In this document: positions 51,724-59,928 of the stretch, one piece after another | How positions within the stretch are numbered: the first letter of the stretch is position 1 | Layout of the letters: each line of letters begins with the position of its first letter | Position numbers and translations under genes: made by a program | The notes under the pieces: model-generated | What the model saw: only the letters and a program-made list of their open reading frames with translations | The model's database searches: none | Told to the model about the DNA's origin: nothing | Source of the DNA: Kribbella albertanoniae | GTDB taxonomy: Bacteria; Actinomycetota; Actinomycetes; Propionibacteriales; Kribbellaceae | Assembly: GCF_004348455.1 (NCBI RefSeq) | Contig: NZ_SMKA01000003.1 | Location: 55,732 to 119,731 of the forward strand | Direction: 5' to 3' | Length of the DNA: 64,000 bases

Positions 51724-53499
51724 ATGGCTCGGGAACTGCAGGTCGTCGGAGTGGTCGGTCTCGGCACGATGGGTGCCGGTATCGCGGAGGTGTTCGCGCG
51801 CAACGGCCTGACCGTGGTCGGGGTGGAGCGTGACGACGCGGCGGTCGAGCGCGGCCGCGGTCACATCCAGCATTCGACCGACCGGGCGGTGAAGCGCGGC
51901 AAGCTGTCCGTCGAGGACCAGCAGGCGCTGTTCGACCGGGTTACCTTCGCCACCTCGCTGGAGGCGCTCGCGGACTGCGACCTGGTGATCGAGGCCGTCA
52001 TCGAGCGGCTCGAGCTGAAGCGGGAGATCTTCTCCGCGCTGGACAAGGTCGTCCGCGACGACGCGATCCTGGCCACCAACACCTCGTCGTTGTCGGTCAC
52101 CGAGATCTCGGTCGCCACCCAGCGCCCGCGCCGCGTGGTCGGCATGCACTTCTTCAACCCGGCGCCGGTCCAGGAGTTCGTCGAGGTCATCAAGACCGTC
52201 GTCACCGAACCGGACGTGGTCGAGGACGTGCAGGCGCTGGCCCGCCGCCTCGACAAGGTCCCGGTGGTCGCGGCCGACCGGGCCGGCTTCATCGCCAACG
52301 CGCTGCTGTTCGGCTACCTGAACCACGCCGTCTCGATGGTCGAGTCGCGGTACGCGACCCGCGAGGATGTCGACGCCGCGATGCGACTCGGCTGCGGCTA
52401 CCCGATGGGTCCGCTGGCGCTGCTCGACCTGATCGGTCTGGACACGGCATACGAGATTCTCGACACGATGTACAAGCAGGGCCGCAACCGGCTGCACGCA
52501 CCGGCCCCGATCCTCAAGCAGATGGTCACCGCCGGCCTGCTCGGCCGCAAGACCGGCCGCGGCTTCTACACGTACGAGGCCCCGGACTCGCCGGTCGTCG
52601 TCGACGACGAGCAGACGCCCAAGCCGAACGGCGCCGATGCCGTGATCCGGCCGATCAAGCAGGTCGGTGTCGTCGGCTCCGGCACCATGGCAGTCGGCAT
52701 CATCGAGGTCTGCGCCAAGGCCGGCTACGACGTCCTGTACGTCGCTCGCGGTACCGAGAAGGTGGACAAGGTCCGGGCGGGCCTGGAGCGCTCGCTGGAG
52801 AAGGGAGTCCAGCGCGGCAAGCTCTCCTCCGAGGAGCGGGACGCCGCCCTGCGCCGGATCACAGGAACCGCGCGGCTCGACGACCTGGCCAGCGCCGATC
52901 TGGTGATCGAGGCCGTGGTCGAGGAACTGAGCGTCAAGCAGGCCCTGTTCGAGACCTTCGACGAGATCTGCAAGCCGTCCGCGATCCTGGCCACCACGAC
53001 GTCGTCCCTGCCGGTGATCGACCTGGCGATGGCGACCAAGCGGCCGTCCGCCGTGGTCGGGCTGCACTTCTTCAACCCGGCGCCGGTGATGAAGCTGGTC
53101 GAGGTCGTCAGCACGGTCAGCACCGCCCCGGACGTCGCCGACACCGTCGCCGCCCTGGCCGTTGCCGCAGGCAAGCACCCGGTCCGCTGCGGCGACCGGG
53201 CCGGCTTCATCGTGAACGCGCTGCTGTTCCCGTACCTGAACGACGCGGTCCGGATGCTCGAGGCGCACTACGCCGGAGTCGACGAGATCGACGCCGCGAT
53301 GAAGCTCGGCTGCCGCCTCCCGATGGGACCGTTCGCCCTGCTCGACGTCGTCGGCCTAGACGTCTCGCTGGCCATCCAGCGCACTCTCTACCTGGAGTTC
53401 CGTGAGCCCGGCTTCGCGCCGGCCCCGCTGCTGGAGCACCTGGTCACGGCCGGCTACCTCGGTCGCAAGACCGCCCGTGGCTTCCGCGACTATGCCTAG
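51724..53499 (+). CDS. Fused two-domain 3-hydroxyacyl-CoA dehydrogenase
   Basis: A 591-residue protein built from two homologous 3-hydroxybutyryl-CoA dehydrogenase units. Unit 1 (residues 1-290) has the NAD motif VGLGTMGAGIAEVFARNG and catalytic His region GMHFFNPAPVQEFVEVI. Unit 2 (about 310-591) has GVVGSGTMAVGIIEVCAKAG and GLHFFNPAPVMKLVEVV. Both end with the C-terminal LLGRKTGRGFYTYE / YLGRKTARGFRDY pattern. It probably oxidises 3-hydroxyacyl-CoA in beta-oxidation or makes the 3-hydroxybutyryl-CoA stage. In unit 2, Ala replaces the third Gly of the GxGxxG motif, which may weaken binding. Confidence 0.9.
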   Translation: MARELQVVGVVGLGTMGAGIAEVFARNGLTVVGVERDDAAVERGRGHIQHSTDRAVKRGKLSVEDQQALFDRVTFATSLEALADCDLVIEAVIERLELKREIFSALDKVVRDDAILATNTSSLSVTEISVATQRPRRVVGMHFFNPAPVQEFVEVIKTVVTEPDVVEDVQALARRLDKVPVVAADRAGFIANALLFGYLNHAVSMVESRYATREDVDAAMRLGCGYPMGPLALLDLIGLDTAYEILDTMYKQGRNRLHAPAPILKQMVTAGLLGRKTGRGFYTYEAPDSPVVVDDEQTPKPNGADAVIRPIKQVGVVGSGTMAVGIIEVCAKAGYDVLYVARGTEKVDKVRAGLERSLEKGVQRGKLSSEERDAALRRITGTARLDDLASADLVIEAVVEELSVKQALFETFDEICKPSAILATTTSSLPVIDLAMATKRPSAVVGLHFFNPAPVMKLVEVVSTVSTAPDVADTVAALAVAAGKHPVRCGDRAGFIVNALLFPYLNDAVRMLEAHYAGVDEIDAAMKLGCRLPMGPFALLDVVGLDVSLAIQRTLYLEFREPGFAPAPLLEHLVTAGYLGRKTARGFRDYA

Positions 53500-53543
53500 T
53501 CGCGATTCCGCATAAGCCGGCAACCTGATCGGCCGGTCCGGAC

Positions 53544-53579
53544 CCCCCAAGTCGTAGCAGTTGACGAACGACTTGGGGG
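53544..53579 (+). promoter_or_regulatory. Hairpin whose right arm contains a ribosome binding site
   Basis: CCCCCAAGTCGT (53544-53555) pairs exactly with ACGACTTGGGGG (53568-53579), 12-base loop. The GGGGG run is the ribosome binding site of the ORF starting at 53586. The stem lies 45 bases after the dehydrogenase stop, so it may act both as a terminator for that gene and as a translation-control structure. Confidence 0.55.
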
Positions 53580-53585
53580 ACAACG

Positions 53586-53729
53586 ATGCCGGCACCGAAG
53601 AACAAACCCTGGCTCACCGACCGCCGGCCCACCACACCCGGCGCGAACTGGACCAGTGGTGGCGCGTACCGGCACCTGCCGACTGCCGAACCACGCCCCG
53701 GCCCCCGCCCGCAGCGCACTACGACCTGA
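53586..53729 (+). CDS. Candidate small ORF (47 residues) behind a hairpin
   Basis: ATG 53586 is preceded by TTGGGGGACAACG, a strong ribosome binding site at 5-base distance. The ORF runs 47 codons to TGA 53727-53729. The product begins MPAPKNKPWLTDRRPTTPG and is rich in Pro, Arg and Thr; the composition resembles a disordered basic peptide. I do not recognise it. It is the only gene-like item in the 349-base gap before 53849. The hairpin that covers its ribosome binding site argues for regulated expression, but coding is not proven. Confidence 0.4.
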   Translation: MPAPKNKPWLTDRRPTTPGANWTSGGAYRHLPTAEPRPGPRPQRTTT

Positions 53730-53848
53730 CACCGGTCAGGGCGAGGAGCGGGTCGGCCTCGGGGTTCGGGAGGGTTCGGCCCCGATGTCTGCGGGGTGGT
53801 CGGGACGACAACCTGGCGTTGTCAGTCCCCACCACTTCGGAGAAGCCC

Positions 53849-54724
53849 ATGAAGCTCAGACTTCCGCTCGCCGTCGCTGTACTGCTGGCCGTCGCCGGTG
53901 GAGTGACGCCGGCCGCTGCTGCGCCGGTCAGCACTGATGGCGTGCACGTCGTCGGGACCGCCGACGGATTCAGTGCGCCCACGGAAACGAGACCCGGCTG
54001 GACGACCGTCAGCGTCAGCACAACCAACGACCGTGGTATCCGGCTCGGCCTGTTCCAGCTGAGACCCGGTCACACGCTCGACCAACTCCTGGCCGGCCTG
54101 CGGACCGCCCTCACCGAACACGGTACGGCGGCAGCAGCGGGCGGCCGGCAGGTCGAGGCGTCGGCGTTGCTACTCGGTGGAGCAGTCGCCGCACCGGGCC
54201 GAGCCGTGACCTTCCAGCGGCCACTCGCCCCCGGAACGTACTTGCTGGTCGACTATCTGCGCGTGGACCGGAGCAACCCGATCGACGTCCACGAGCTGAC
54301 TGTGCGCGGACGCCCAAGCGGCACTGCTCCTCGCACCGCCTGTACCGCGCTGGCGATGGTCGACACCGCGGACGGCCCTCGGTACGCCGGGCCGACCGTC
54401 CTCAGGTCCGGTCAGACGGTCCTGATCACCAACCGGACGAACCAGTTGGCCGAGGCGATCTTCGTGCCGGTCAAACCGGGGACCACGCGCGCCGACGTAC
54501 AGCGCACCTTCGAGACGATCGAGGCGGGCGGGTGGCCGTCGGACTCGCCCCTCATCGGCCTGCCCCAAGGTGCGCCGGTGCTGTCCGCCGGGCTCGCGCA
54601 GGTCCTGACACCAAATCTCGCGCCGGGCAGCTACGTGCTGACGACCTGGATGGTTGACCTGAGCAACGGCCGGATGCAAGCCGCGCAGGGCATGCACACT
54701 CTGCTCACCGTCGTCGCAGACTAG
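53849..54724 (+). CDS. Secreted beta-rich protein of unknown function
   Basis: A 291-residue protein with a signal peptide (KLRLPLAVAVLLAVAGGV...AAA). The mature part contains two repeats of similar fold: first VGTADGFSAPTETRPGWTTV with LRPGHTLDQL, and second GQTVLITNRTNQLAEAIFV with KPGTTRADVQRTF, each followed by LAPGTYLLVDYL or LAPGSYVLTTWMV. The repeat suggests a duplicated cupredoxin-like or Ig-like domain without obvious metal ligands. GGAGAAG precedes ATG 53849. The 3' end is 4 bases into the convergent reductase gene. Confidence 0.72.
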   Translation: MKLRLPLAVAVLLAVAGGVTPAAAAPVSTDGVHVVGTADGFSAPTETRPGWTTVSVSTTNDRGIRLGLFQLRPGHTLDQLLAGLRTALTEHGTAAAAGGRQVEASALLLGGAVAAPGRAVTFQRPLAPGTYLLVDYLRVDRSNPIDVHELTVRGRPSGTAPRTACTALAMVDTADGPRYAGPTVLRSGQTVLITNRTNQLAEAIFVPVKPGTTRADVQRTFETIEAGGWPSDSPLIGLPQGAPVLSAGLAQVLTPNLAPGSYVLTTWMVDLSNGRMQAAQGMHTLLTVVAD

Positions 54725-55263
54725 GAATGCTGTTGCGGGACGGCCTTGTGGACGACGATCCCGGACTTGAAGGTGGTCGCTTCGACCAGCACCAACTGGG
54801 TCTGCGCGAGGCCTTCGAGTAACCGGGCTCCCCGGCCGGCGACGACCGGGAAGATCCAGAAGTGGTACTCGTCGACCAGGCCGTTCTCGAGCAGGCTCCG
54901 GGAGAACGAGCCGGTGCCGAACTTGAGCAGGTGCCCGCCGTCCTGGTCCTTCAGTGCCTTCACCGCGGTGATCGTGTCACCCGGCAGGACCTCGGCGTTC
55001 CAGGTCGTCTCGGTCAGCGTTCCGGAGGCGACGTGCTTCGGCAACGCGTTCATGGTGTCGGTGTACCAGTCGCCGGAGCGCTTGGGCCAGGAGCCGGCGA
55101 ACTGCTCGTACGTCGCCCGCCCGAGCAGCAGCGCATCGGCGTCGCGCAGCAGCGCCGCGGCGTACGCGCTGTGCTCGTCGTCCCAGTACGGGGCACTCCA
55201 GCGCTCCGGTGTGGACACGACGCCGTCCAGTGTCACAAAGGTTGATTCGATGATTTTTCGCAT
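54721..55263 (-). CDS. RibD C-terminal / dihydrofolate reductase-like protein
   Basis: A 180-residue protein: MRKIIESTFVTLDGVVSTPE at the start, then ADALLLGRATYEQFAGSWP and a GGHLLKFGTGSFSRSLLENG block, typical of the RibD_C family of NADPH-dependent reductases. The substrate is unknown. ATG 55263 fits the family start. The very long frame upstream on this strand (to 58137) is antisense to the regulator gene and not real. Confidence 0.85.
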   Translation of the reverse strand: MRKIIESTFVTLDGVVSTPERWSAPYWDDEHSAYAAALLRDADALLLGRATYEQFAGSWPKRSGDWYTDTMNALPKHVASGTLTETTWNAEVLPGDTITAVKALKDQDGGHLLKFGTGSFSRSLLENGLVDEYHFWIFPVVAGRGARLLEGLAQTQLVLVEATTFKSGIVVHKAVPQQHS

Positions 55264-55332
55264 GCCCTGAGACTCTCCCGCGGGTAGCGTCGGCCGCGTC
55301 CCACGAATGCGTGAATCCGGTGTCCGGGAAGG

Positions 55333-58128
55333 GTGGTGAGTCCGTTGCTCGTCGGCCGCCAGCCCGAGCGGGACGCTGTGCGCGCCGCATATGCCCGCGC
55401 GGCGGACGGGCGCACGGTGACCGTGCTGATCACCGGTGAGGCAGGGATCGGCAAGACCACGCTGGTCGAGACGGTCGTCGCGGACCTGCCCGGCGATCCG
55501 CTGGTCCTGATCGGTAGCTGCCTTGAACTCGGCGGCGGCCTGCCGTACCGGCCGTTCCTCGACCTGCGAGCGGTCACGCCGGGGACCGTGCCGCGCCCGG
55601 TGACCGACGGGGAGAGCAGGGCAACCGTCGTACGGCGTTTCCTGGACGAGCTGCGGGCTGCGATCGGCTCGCGCTCCGCGGTGGTCGTGGTCGAGGACCT
55701 GCACTGGTCCGACGAGACCACCCGGGACCTGTTCGTCCAGCTGGCACGTTCTCTTCGCGGCGTTGCCCTGCTCCTGATCGGCACGCTGCGGACCGGCGAG
55801 CTGGCGGCCGGCCACCCGGTCCGGCAGTTGGCCGGCGAGCTCGGGCGCCGGGCCGACGTGTCGACGCTCGGCCTCGGCCCGTTGACCAGGGCGGAGGTGG
55901 GTCAGCAGTTGACGGAGCTCGCGCGGTTGCCGATCCACCCGGCCCGGGCGGCCGAGATTCATCGGCGGGCCGGTGGCAACCCCTTCTTCGTGGCCGCGCT
56001 CGGGACAGCCATCGACCCCGACGCGGGCGATCTGCGGACGCTGCTCCTCGACCGGGTAGCTCAGCTGCCTGAGCAAGCGCGACACGTCCTGGACGTGTCG
56101 GCCGTGGCCGGGGCGCCGATGGAGGACGACGTCCTCGCGGCGGCCGCCGAGCTGTCCGCGCCGGAGCTGGCAGTGGCGCTTCGGGTCCTCACCGATCGAG
56201 GGCATCTGGCCGTCGAGGGCGCGCGGTACGCCGTCCGCCACGAGTTGCTCCGGGAGGCTGTGCTGAGCGACCTGCCGCCGCTGGAACGACGCCGGCTGCA
56301 TCGGAGATTCGCGACGGCGCTGACAGTCATGCCCAGCTGGACAGCGGGAGACCGCTCGCTGGAGATCGCCTTGCACTGGGCGGCAACAGATGATCCGCAC
56401 GAGGCACTGCCGGCAGCCTGGCGCGCATCGGCGACGGCGAGGGCCCGGACGGCGTACGACGCGGAGCTGGCGCATCTGCAGGCGGTGCTCCGGTGGTGGG
56501 ACGCCGTGCCGGCAGCGAACCGGCTGATCGGCGAAGACCGGACAGCAATCGTTGTCCGTGCGGTGCGTGCTGCGCTGCAAGCCGGAGACGACGATACCGG
56601 TCTCGGTCTGGCCAGGTCGCTGCTGGACGATCGCGACCTGTCCCCGGTAGTGCGCGCGGACGTGCTGGGTCTGCTGGCGCGGCTCGAGAATCGCGCCGAC
56701 CTGGGTGGTCGGCAGGCGATCGAGGCGGCGTTGAGGTTGGTGCCGCCGGGTGTGGACGACGCGGTCCGCTGCCGGGTGCTGGCCTTCGGCGCCGTGATCG
56801 CATTGCCGGAGCACCGGCTGGAAGACATCGAGGCGCTCGCTGCTGAGTCGTTGCAGTTGGCCGATGCGCTCGGCGATCACGGATCGGCAGCCTGGGCGCA
56901 CCTGTCGCTGGCCTGGCCGCGGGCGATGGCTGGTGATCTCAAGGCGGCGAATGACCATTGCGAACGTGCCGTCGCCGCGGCCGACCGAGCGGGTGACGCG
57001 GTGGCACTGGTGTCGGCTCATCAGGTCTGGTCGACCGTGCTGACTGCCGCGGCCGCGCTGGAAGAGGGGCTGCTGGTTGCCAAGGCAGGGTCGGCGGCAG
57101 CAGAGCTCAATGGTTTGCGTCGGTCCAAAGGGCCGATGATGAGCGCGGTCGAGGCCGAGGCTCTGACCGAGCTCGGCCGCTGGGACGAGGCCGTCGAGGT
57201 GCTCGACGATGCGCTCGCCGACCGGGCGCCGTCGTTCTACAACGCGACGCTGGCGCTGAAACGCGCCGTGGTCGCGGTCGCCCGTGGTGAGCTGCCGTTG
57301 GCCCGGATGCTGGTCGCTGAAATCACCGATGTCGCCCAGCGCAGTCCGCACGCCGAGCAGGGGTTGTACGACGTACACCGGGTGGCGATGGAACTGGCCC
57401 TGGCCGAGGGCGACCTCGAAGCCGCGGACCTGCTCGTCGATCGGGTGCTCGCTCACTCCGCCGAGCTGCATGGCCGGGCGCAGGCACTCGACCGGGTCGT
57501 GGTGACCGCCCTGCGAGTGCAAACGGCACGACGACTGAGCGCACCGCGCGACCGGGCGGCGATCGACGTACGGCGGAACGCCCTGATCGAACTGCTCGAC
57601 CGGGTCCCCGCCCCAACCTCGTTGCACCCTGGACCCCGGCTGACGGTGCTGGCAGAGCGGACCAACCGGCTTGGTGACTGGGACGCGGCCGCGTCCGGAT
57701 GGGCAACTGTCGGCAACCCGTACGAACAGGCCTGGAGTCTCCTGGGGGCGGTCAGATCGGCTCTCTCCTCGAGTAGCAAGGCAGGTGCAGCACGTCGGCT
57801 CGACGAGGCCGACCAGCTCGCTGAGCAGCTCGGCGCGGCCCCGCTGTCGGAGCTGATTGCCGAGCTCCGTGCGCGCTCGGGCCTGCGTCGCCCGAGTGTG
57901 CGGGCCGGCACGCCGTTCGGCTTGACCGAGCGTGAGCTCGAGGTCCTGCGCGGTCTCGCCAAGGGTGCCTCCAACCGGCAGATCGCGGCGGACCTCTACC
58001 TGTCGGTCAACACCGTCGGCGCCCACGTCCGGCGCATCTTCATCAAGCTGTCCGTCACTTCCCGTGCTGCCGCCACCGCCGTCGCCTACGAACACAACCT
58101 GGTCTCTCCCAGCTCCGCATCGCCGTAG
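55333..58128 (+). CDS. Large LuxR-family ATPase regulator (LAL/MalT-like)
   Basis: A 931-residue protein with three parts. The N-terminal AAA/STAND ATPase has VTVLITGEAGIGKTTLVETV (Walker A) and SAVVVVEDLHWSDE (Walker B). The middle 300-830 region is made of helical TPR-like repeats. The C-terminal LuxR helix-turn-helix is FGLTERELEVLRGLAKGASN followed by RQIAADLYLSVNTVGAHVR. Such regulators respond to an effector through the repeat region. GTG 55333 and 55336 both possible; GGGAAGG is right before. Divergent from the RibD-like gene. Confidence 0.9.
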   Translation: MVSPLLVGRQPERDAVRAAYARAADGRTVTVLITGEAGIGKTTLVETVVADLPGDPLVLIGSCLELGGGLPYRPFLDLRAVTPGTVPRPVTDGESRATVVRRFLDELRAAIGSRSAVVVVEDLHWSDETTRDLFVQLARSLRGVALLLIGTLRTGELAAGHPVRQLAGELGRRADVSTLGLGPLTRAEVGQQLTELARLPIHPARAAEIHRRAGGNPFFVAALGTAIDPDAGDLRTLLLDRVAQLPEQARHVLDVSAVAGAPMEDDVLAAAAELSAPELAVALRVLTDRGHLAVEGARYAVRHELLREAVLSDLPPLERRRLHRRFATALTVMPSWTAGDRSLEIALHWAATDDPHEALPAAWRASATARARTAYDAELAHLQAVLRWWDAVPAANRLIGEDRTAIVVRAVRAALQAGDDDTGLGLARSLLDDRDLSPVVRADVLGLLARLENRADLGGRQAIEAALRLVPPGVDDAVRCRVLAFGAVIALPEHRLEDIEALAAESLQLADALGDHGSAAWAHLSLAWPRAMAGDLKAANDHCERAVAAADRAGDAVALVSAHQVWSTVLTAAAALEEGLLVAKAGSAAAELNGLRRSKGPMMSAVEAEALTELGRWDEAVEVLDDALADRAPSFYNATLALKRAVVAVARGELPLARMLVAEITDVAQRSPHAEQGLYDVHRVAMELALAEGDLEAADLLVDRVLAHSAELHGRAQALDRVVVTALRVQTARRLSAPRDRAAIDVRRNALIELLDRVPAPTSLHPGPRLTVLAERTNRLGDWDAAASGWATVGNPYEQAWSLLGAVRSALSSSSKAGAARRLDEADQLAEQLGAAPLSELIAELRARSGLRRPSVRAGTPFGLTERELEVLRGLAKGASNRQIAADLYLSVNTVGAHVRRIFIKLSVTSRAAATAVAYEHNLVSPSSASP

Positions 58129-58172
58129 TCGGCGCACGGACCTGACACCGGGGAGCTGGCAGACTCCGGCAG

Positions 58173-58718
58173 GTGTGGAAGAAGATCTTCGAGCCGGCGG
58201 ACTGGGCGGGTGTGGGCTCCCACCTGCTCCTTATCGTCACGTTCGGCGGCCTGATGGGCATGGACGCCTTCGTCGGCGCCGACTGGCCGGAGTGGCGGAA
58301 CATGATGGTGGTGGTCGGGATCTTCGTCCTGCCCGCGGCCTGGGTCCTGGTCTTGATCGGCCTCGGTGCCGCGCCGGTCGGTCGCTGGATCGCGCTGGCG
58401 GCGGTGCTGGTGGCAATCCTCCGGCTGCTCTGGGTCGTGTACGACTCCGGGGCCATTCCGACGCTCGCCGTGGTACCGATGCTGGTGGTGTTGTGCGGTG
58501 TTGCGGTGTTCCTCGTCTACACCTGGCCGAAGGCCGCGTCGCGGGAGCTCAAAGAGCTTGCCTGGCGCCTTCGAGGTGCGCTGGGTGAAGTGGCACTGGC
58601 TGGTGGCGCACCGCTACCGGTTGAGCGCGTTCGTCCGGCTCCTCGATGTCCGGCTGCCGACCCTGGAGGTCCGGCCCGGTTCGCTGACCCGCTCCGACAT
58701 CACGCTGGAGAGCGGTGA
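58173..58718 (+). CDS. Membrane protein, upstream part of a likely frameshifted gene
   Basis: A 181-residue frame with four hydrophobic segments (HLLLIVTFGGLMGMDAF; MMVVVGIFVLPAAWVLVLIG; WIALAAVLVAILRLLWVVY; LAVVPMLVVLCGVAVFLVY). After residue about 125 (KAASRELKELA) the composition turns into Arg/Pro-rich out-of-frame-like sequence. The natural continuation appears in the next frame from about 58560. A single extra base between 58540 and 58575 would explain this. The start GTG 58173 has only a weak ribosome binding site. Confidence 0.55.
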   Translation: MWKKIFEPADWAGVGSHLLLIVTFGGLMGMDAFVGADWPEWRNMMVVVGIFVLPAAWVLVLIGLGAAPVGRWIALAAVLVAILRLLWVVYDSGAIPTLAVVPMLVVLCGVAVFLVYTWPKAASRELKELAWRLRGALGEVALAGGAPLPVERVRPAPRCPAADPGGPARFADPLRHHAGER

Positions 58719-59109
58719 GTTCAACCGGAGCTTCGACGTCATCGGCGAGGACCCGCGCTACCTGACCGCGACCCTGCATCCACGGAACATGCAGACGCTC
58801 CTCGATGCCCGGCCGATCGGTCTCGCCATCGACGGCACCGTCCTCGCCCTGTACGACGACGGCCCGCTGACGGACTCGTTGACCCGCGGCCTGCAAGCCC
58901 TGGACCGGCTCACGATCCCGCGCCACGTCACCGCAGACTGGGGACAGTACGCGGGTGTTAACCAGCCCAGGCCGGGCCTGTCCTTTCGCAACGTCCGTGA
59001 GGACCGGTCGTACGGCGGCATGTTGCTTCGGCTGCTCGGCTTCTCCGCCGGCCTGCTCGGCCTGACCTGGCTCGGTTGTTTCGCCGCGGTGTCGATCTAC
59101 GGCTCCTGA
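58585..59109 (+). CDS. DUF3137-like downstream part of the same membrane protein gene
   Basis: A 174-residue frame starting at a GTG behind GAGGTG. It contains ITLESGEFNRSFDVIGEDP, RYLTATLHPRNMQTLLDA, which recall the C-terminal domain of DUF3137-type membrane proteins, and ends with a further hydrophobic helix (LLRLLGFSAGLLGLTWLGCF). It overlaps the preceding frame by 134 bases. Either the two frames are one gene broken by a frameshift, or the downstream one is translated separately from the internal GTG. It overlaps the convergent PhyH gene by 13 bases. Confidence 0.55.
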   Translation: MKWHWLVAHRYRLSAFVRLLDVRLPTLEVRPGSLTRSDITLESGEFNRSFDVIGEDPRYLTATLHPRNMQTLLDARPIGLAIDGTVLALYDDGPLTDSLTRGLQALDRLTIPRHVTADWGQYAGVNQPRPGLSFRNVREDRSYGGMLLRLLGFSAGLLGLTWLGCFAAVSIYGS

Positions 59110-59879
59110 TCGCCGTAGTTGCCGCACGGTCCACCACCGATCGCTTCGGGCAAGGTGGTCGGCTGGTGGTCGGGGCGGAGGAGTGGGTTGTAGAAGGACG
59201 CGATCTCGGTGCTGGCCTCGGGGACGTAGTGGAAGATCAGCGAGCGGCGGAAACGGTCGGCACTGCTGTTGGGCCGGGAGCCGTGCACGAGACTGCCGTG
59301 GAAGAACAGCACGTCACCGGCCTTCATCCTGGTCTGGATCTTGTGCAGCCCGTCCGGGATCGGCACCTCGGCGTTCGTGAACGACTCGGTCAGGTCGGCG
59401 GGCTCCGGACAGACCAGCTCCGTCTTGTGCGAACCGGGAACCACGGCCAGCCCGCCGTTCTCCGCGTCGACGTCGTCGATCGCGATCCAGGCTGCCAGGC
59501 AGGTCTCGGGATCGGCCCGCAGGAACATGTTGTCCTGGTGCAGGGCCTGCCCGCGGCCGCCGGGCGGTTTGAAGTAGAACATCGACTGCGCCCCCAGCGG
59601 TGGCCCGATCAGCGCGGACACGACATCGAGGATCCGACTGTCGAGCATCAGGTCGCGCGCAAGTCGGCCGGCCTCGACGTCGGTCCGGCGATGGGGATGC
59701 ACGAACCGCGGATACCGGGTCAGCGGATCGCCGTCCGGGAGGCCGTCGTCGAAGTCCATCGACCGATCGGTCTCGACCTGCTCCATAAAGGCGGTCCGGA
59801 CCCGCTCGACCTCGAGGGGATCCAGAAGTTGGGGGACCTGAACGATCCCTTCGGCGGCGTAGATCTCGGCGACTGTCAT
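59097..59879 (-). CDS. Phytanoyl-CoA dioxygenase (PhyH)-family oxygenase
   Basis: A 260-residue Fe(II)/2-oxoglutarate oxygenase. The metal triad is LHQDNMF (His114, Asp116) and LVHGSRPNSS (His199) with the 2-oxoglutarate Arg near RFRRSLIFHYVP. ENGGLAVVPGSHKTEL is the family block between. In bacteria these often hydroxylate small molecules. It begins at the same site as the divergent AraC gene, which makes it the AraC target. Confidence 0.85.
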   Translation of the reverse strand: MTVAEIYAAEGIVQVPQLLDPLEVERVRTAFMEQVETDRSMDFDDGLPDGDPLTRYPRFVHPHRRTDVEAGRLARDLMLDSRILDVVSALIGPPLGAQSMFYFKPPGGRGQALHQDNMFLRADPETCLAAWIAIDDVDAENGGLAVVPGSHKTELVCPEPADLTESFTNAEVPIPDGLHKIQTRMKAGDVLFFHGSLVHGSRPNSSADRFRRSLIFHYVPEASTEIASFYNPLLRPDHQPTTLPEAIGGGPCGNYGDQEP

Positions 59880-59911
59880 GCCTCAAGGATCCGTCGCGGA
59901 GGCGGTGAACG

Positions 59912-59924
59912 CGATAGCCTATCG
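59912..59924 (+). promoter_or_regulatory. Small palindrome/-10 candidate upstream of araC-type gene
   Basis: CGATAG-C-CTATCG is a 13-base palindrome which includes TAGCCT, a TANNNT-type -10 box 9 bases before GTG 59929. It could serve as promoter for a leaderless mRNA or as operator. It shares CGATAG with the palindrome at 61295-61313. Confidence 0.4.
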
Positions 59925-59928
59925 AGCT

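Noticed and set aside
54721..58137. Open frame of 1138 codons on the minus strand
   Set aside because: Only the last 180 codons (RibD-like) are real. The rest is antisense to the LuxR/ATPase gene, which has clear Walker and helix-turn-helix motifs; in high-GC DNA long antisense frames are common.
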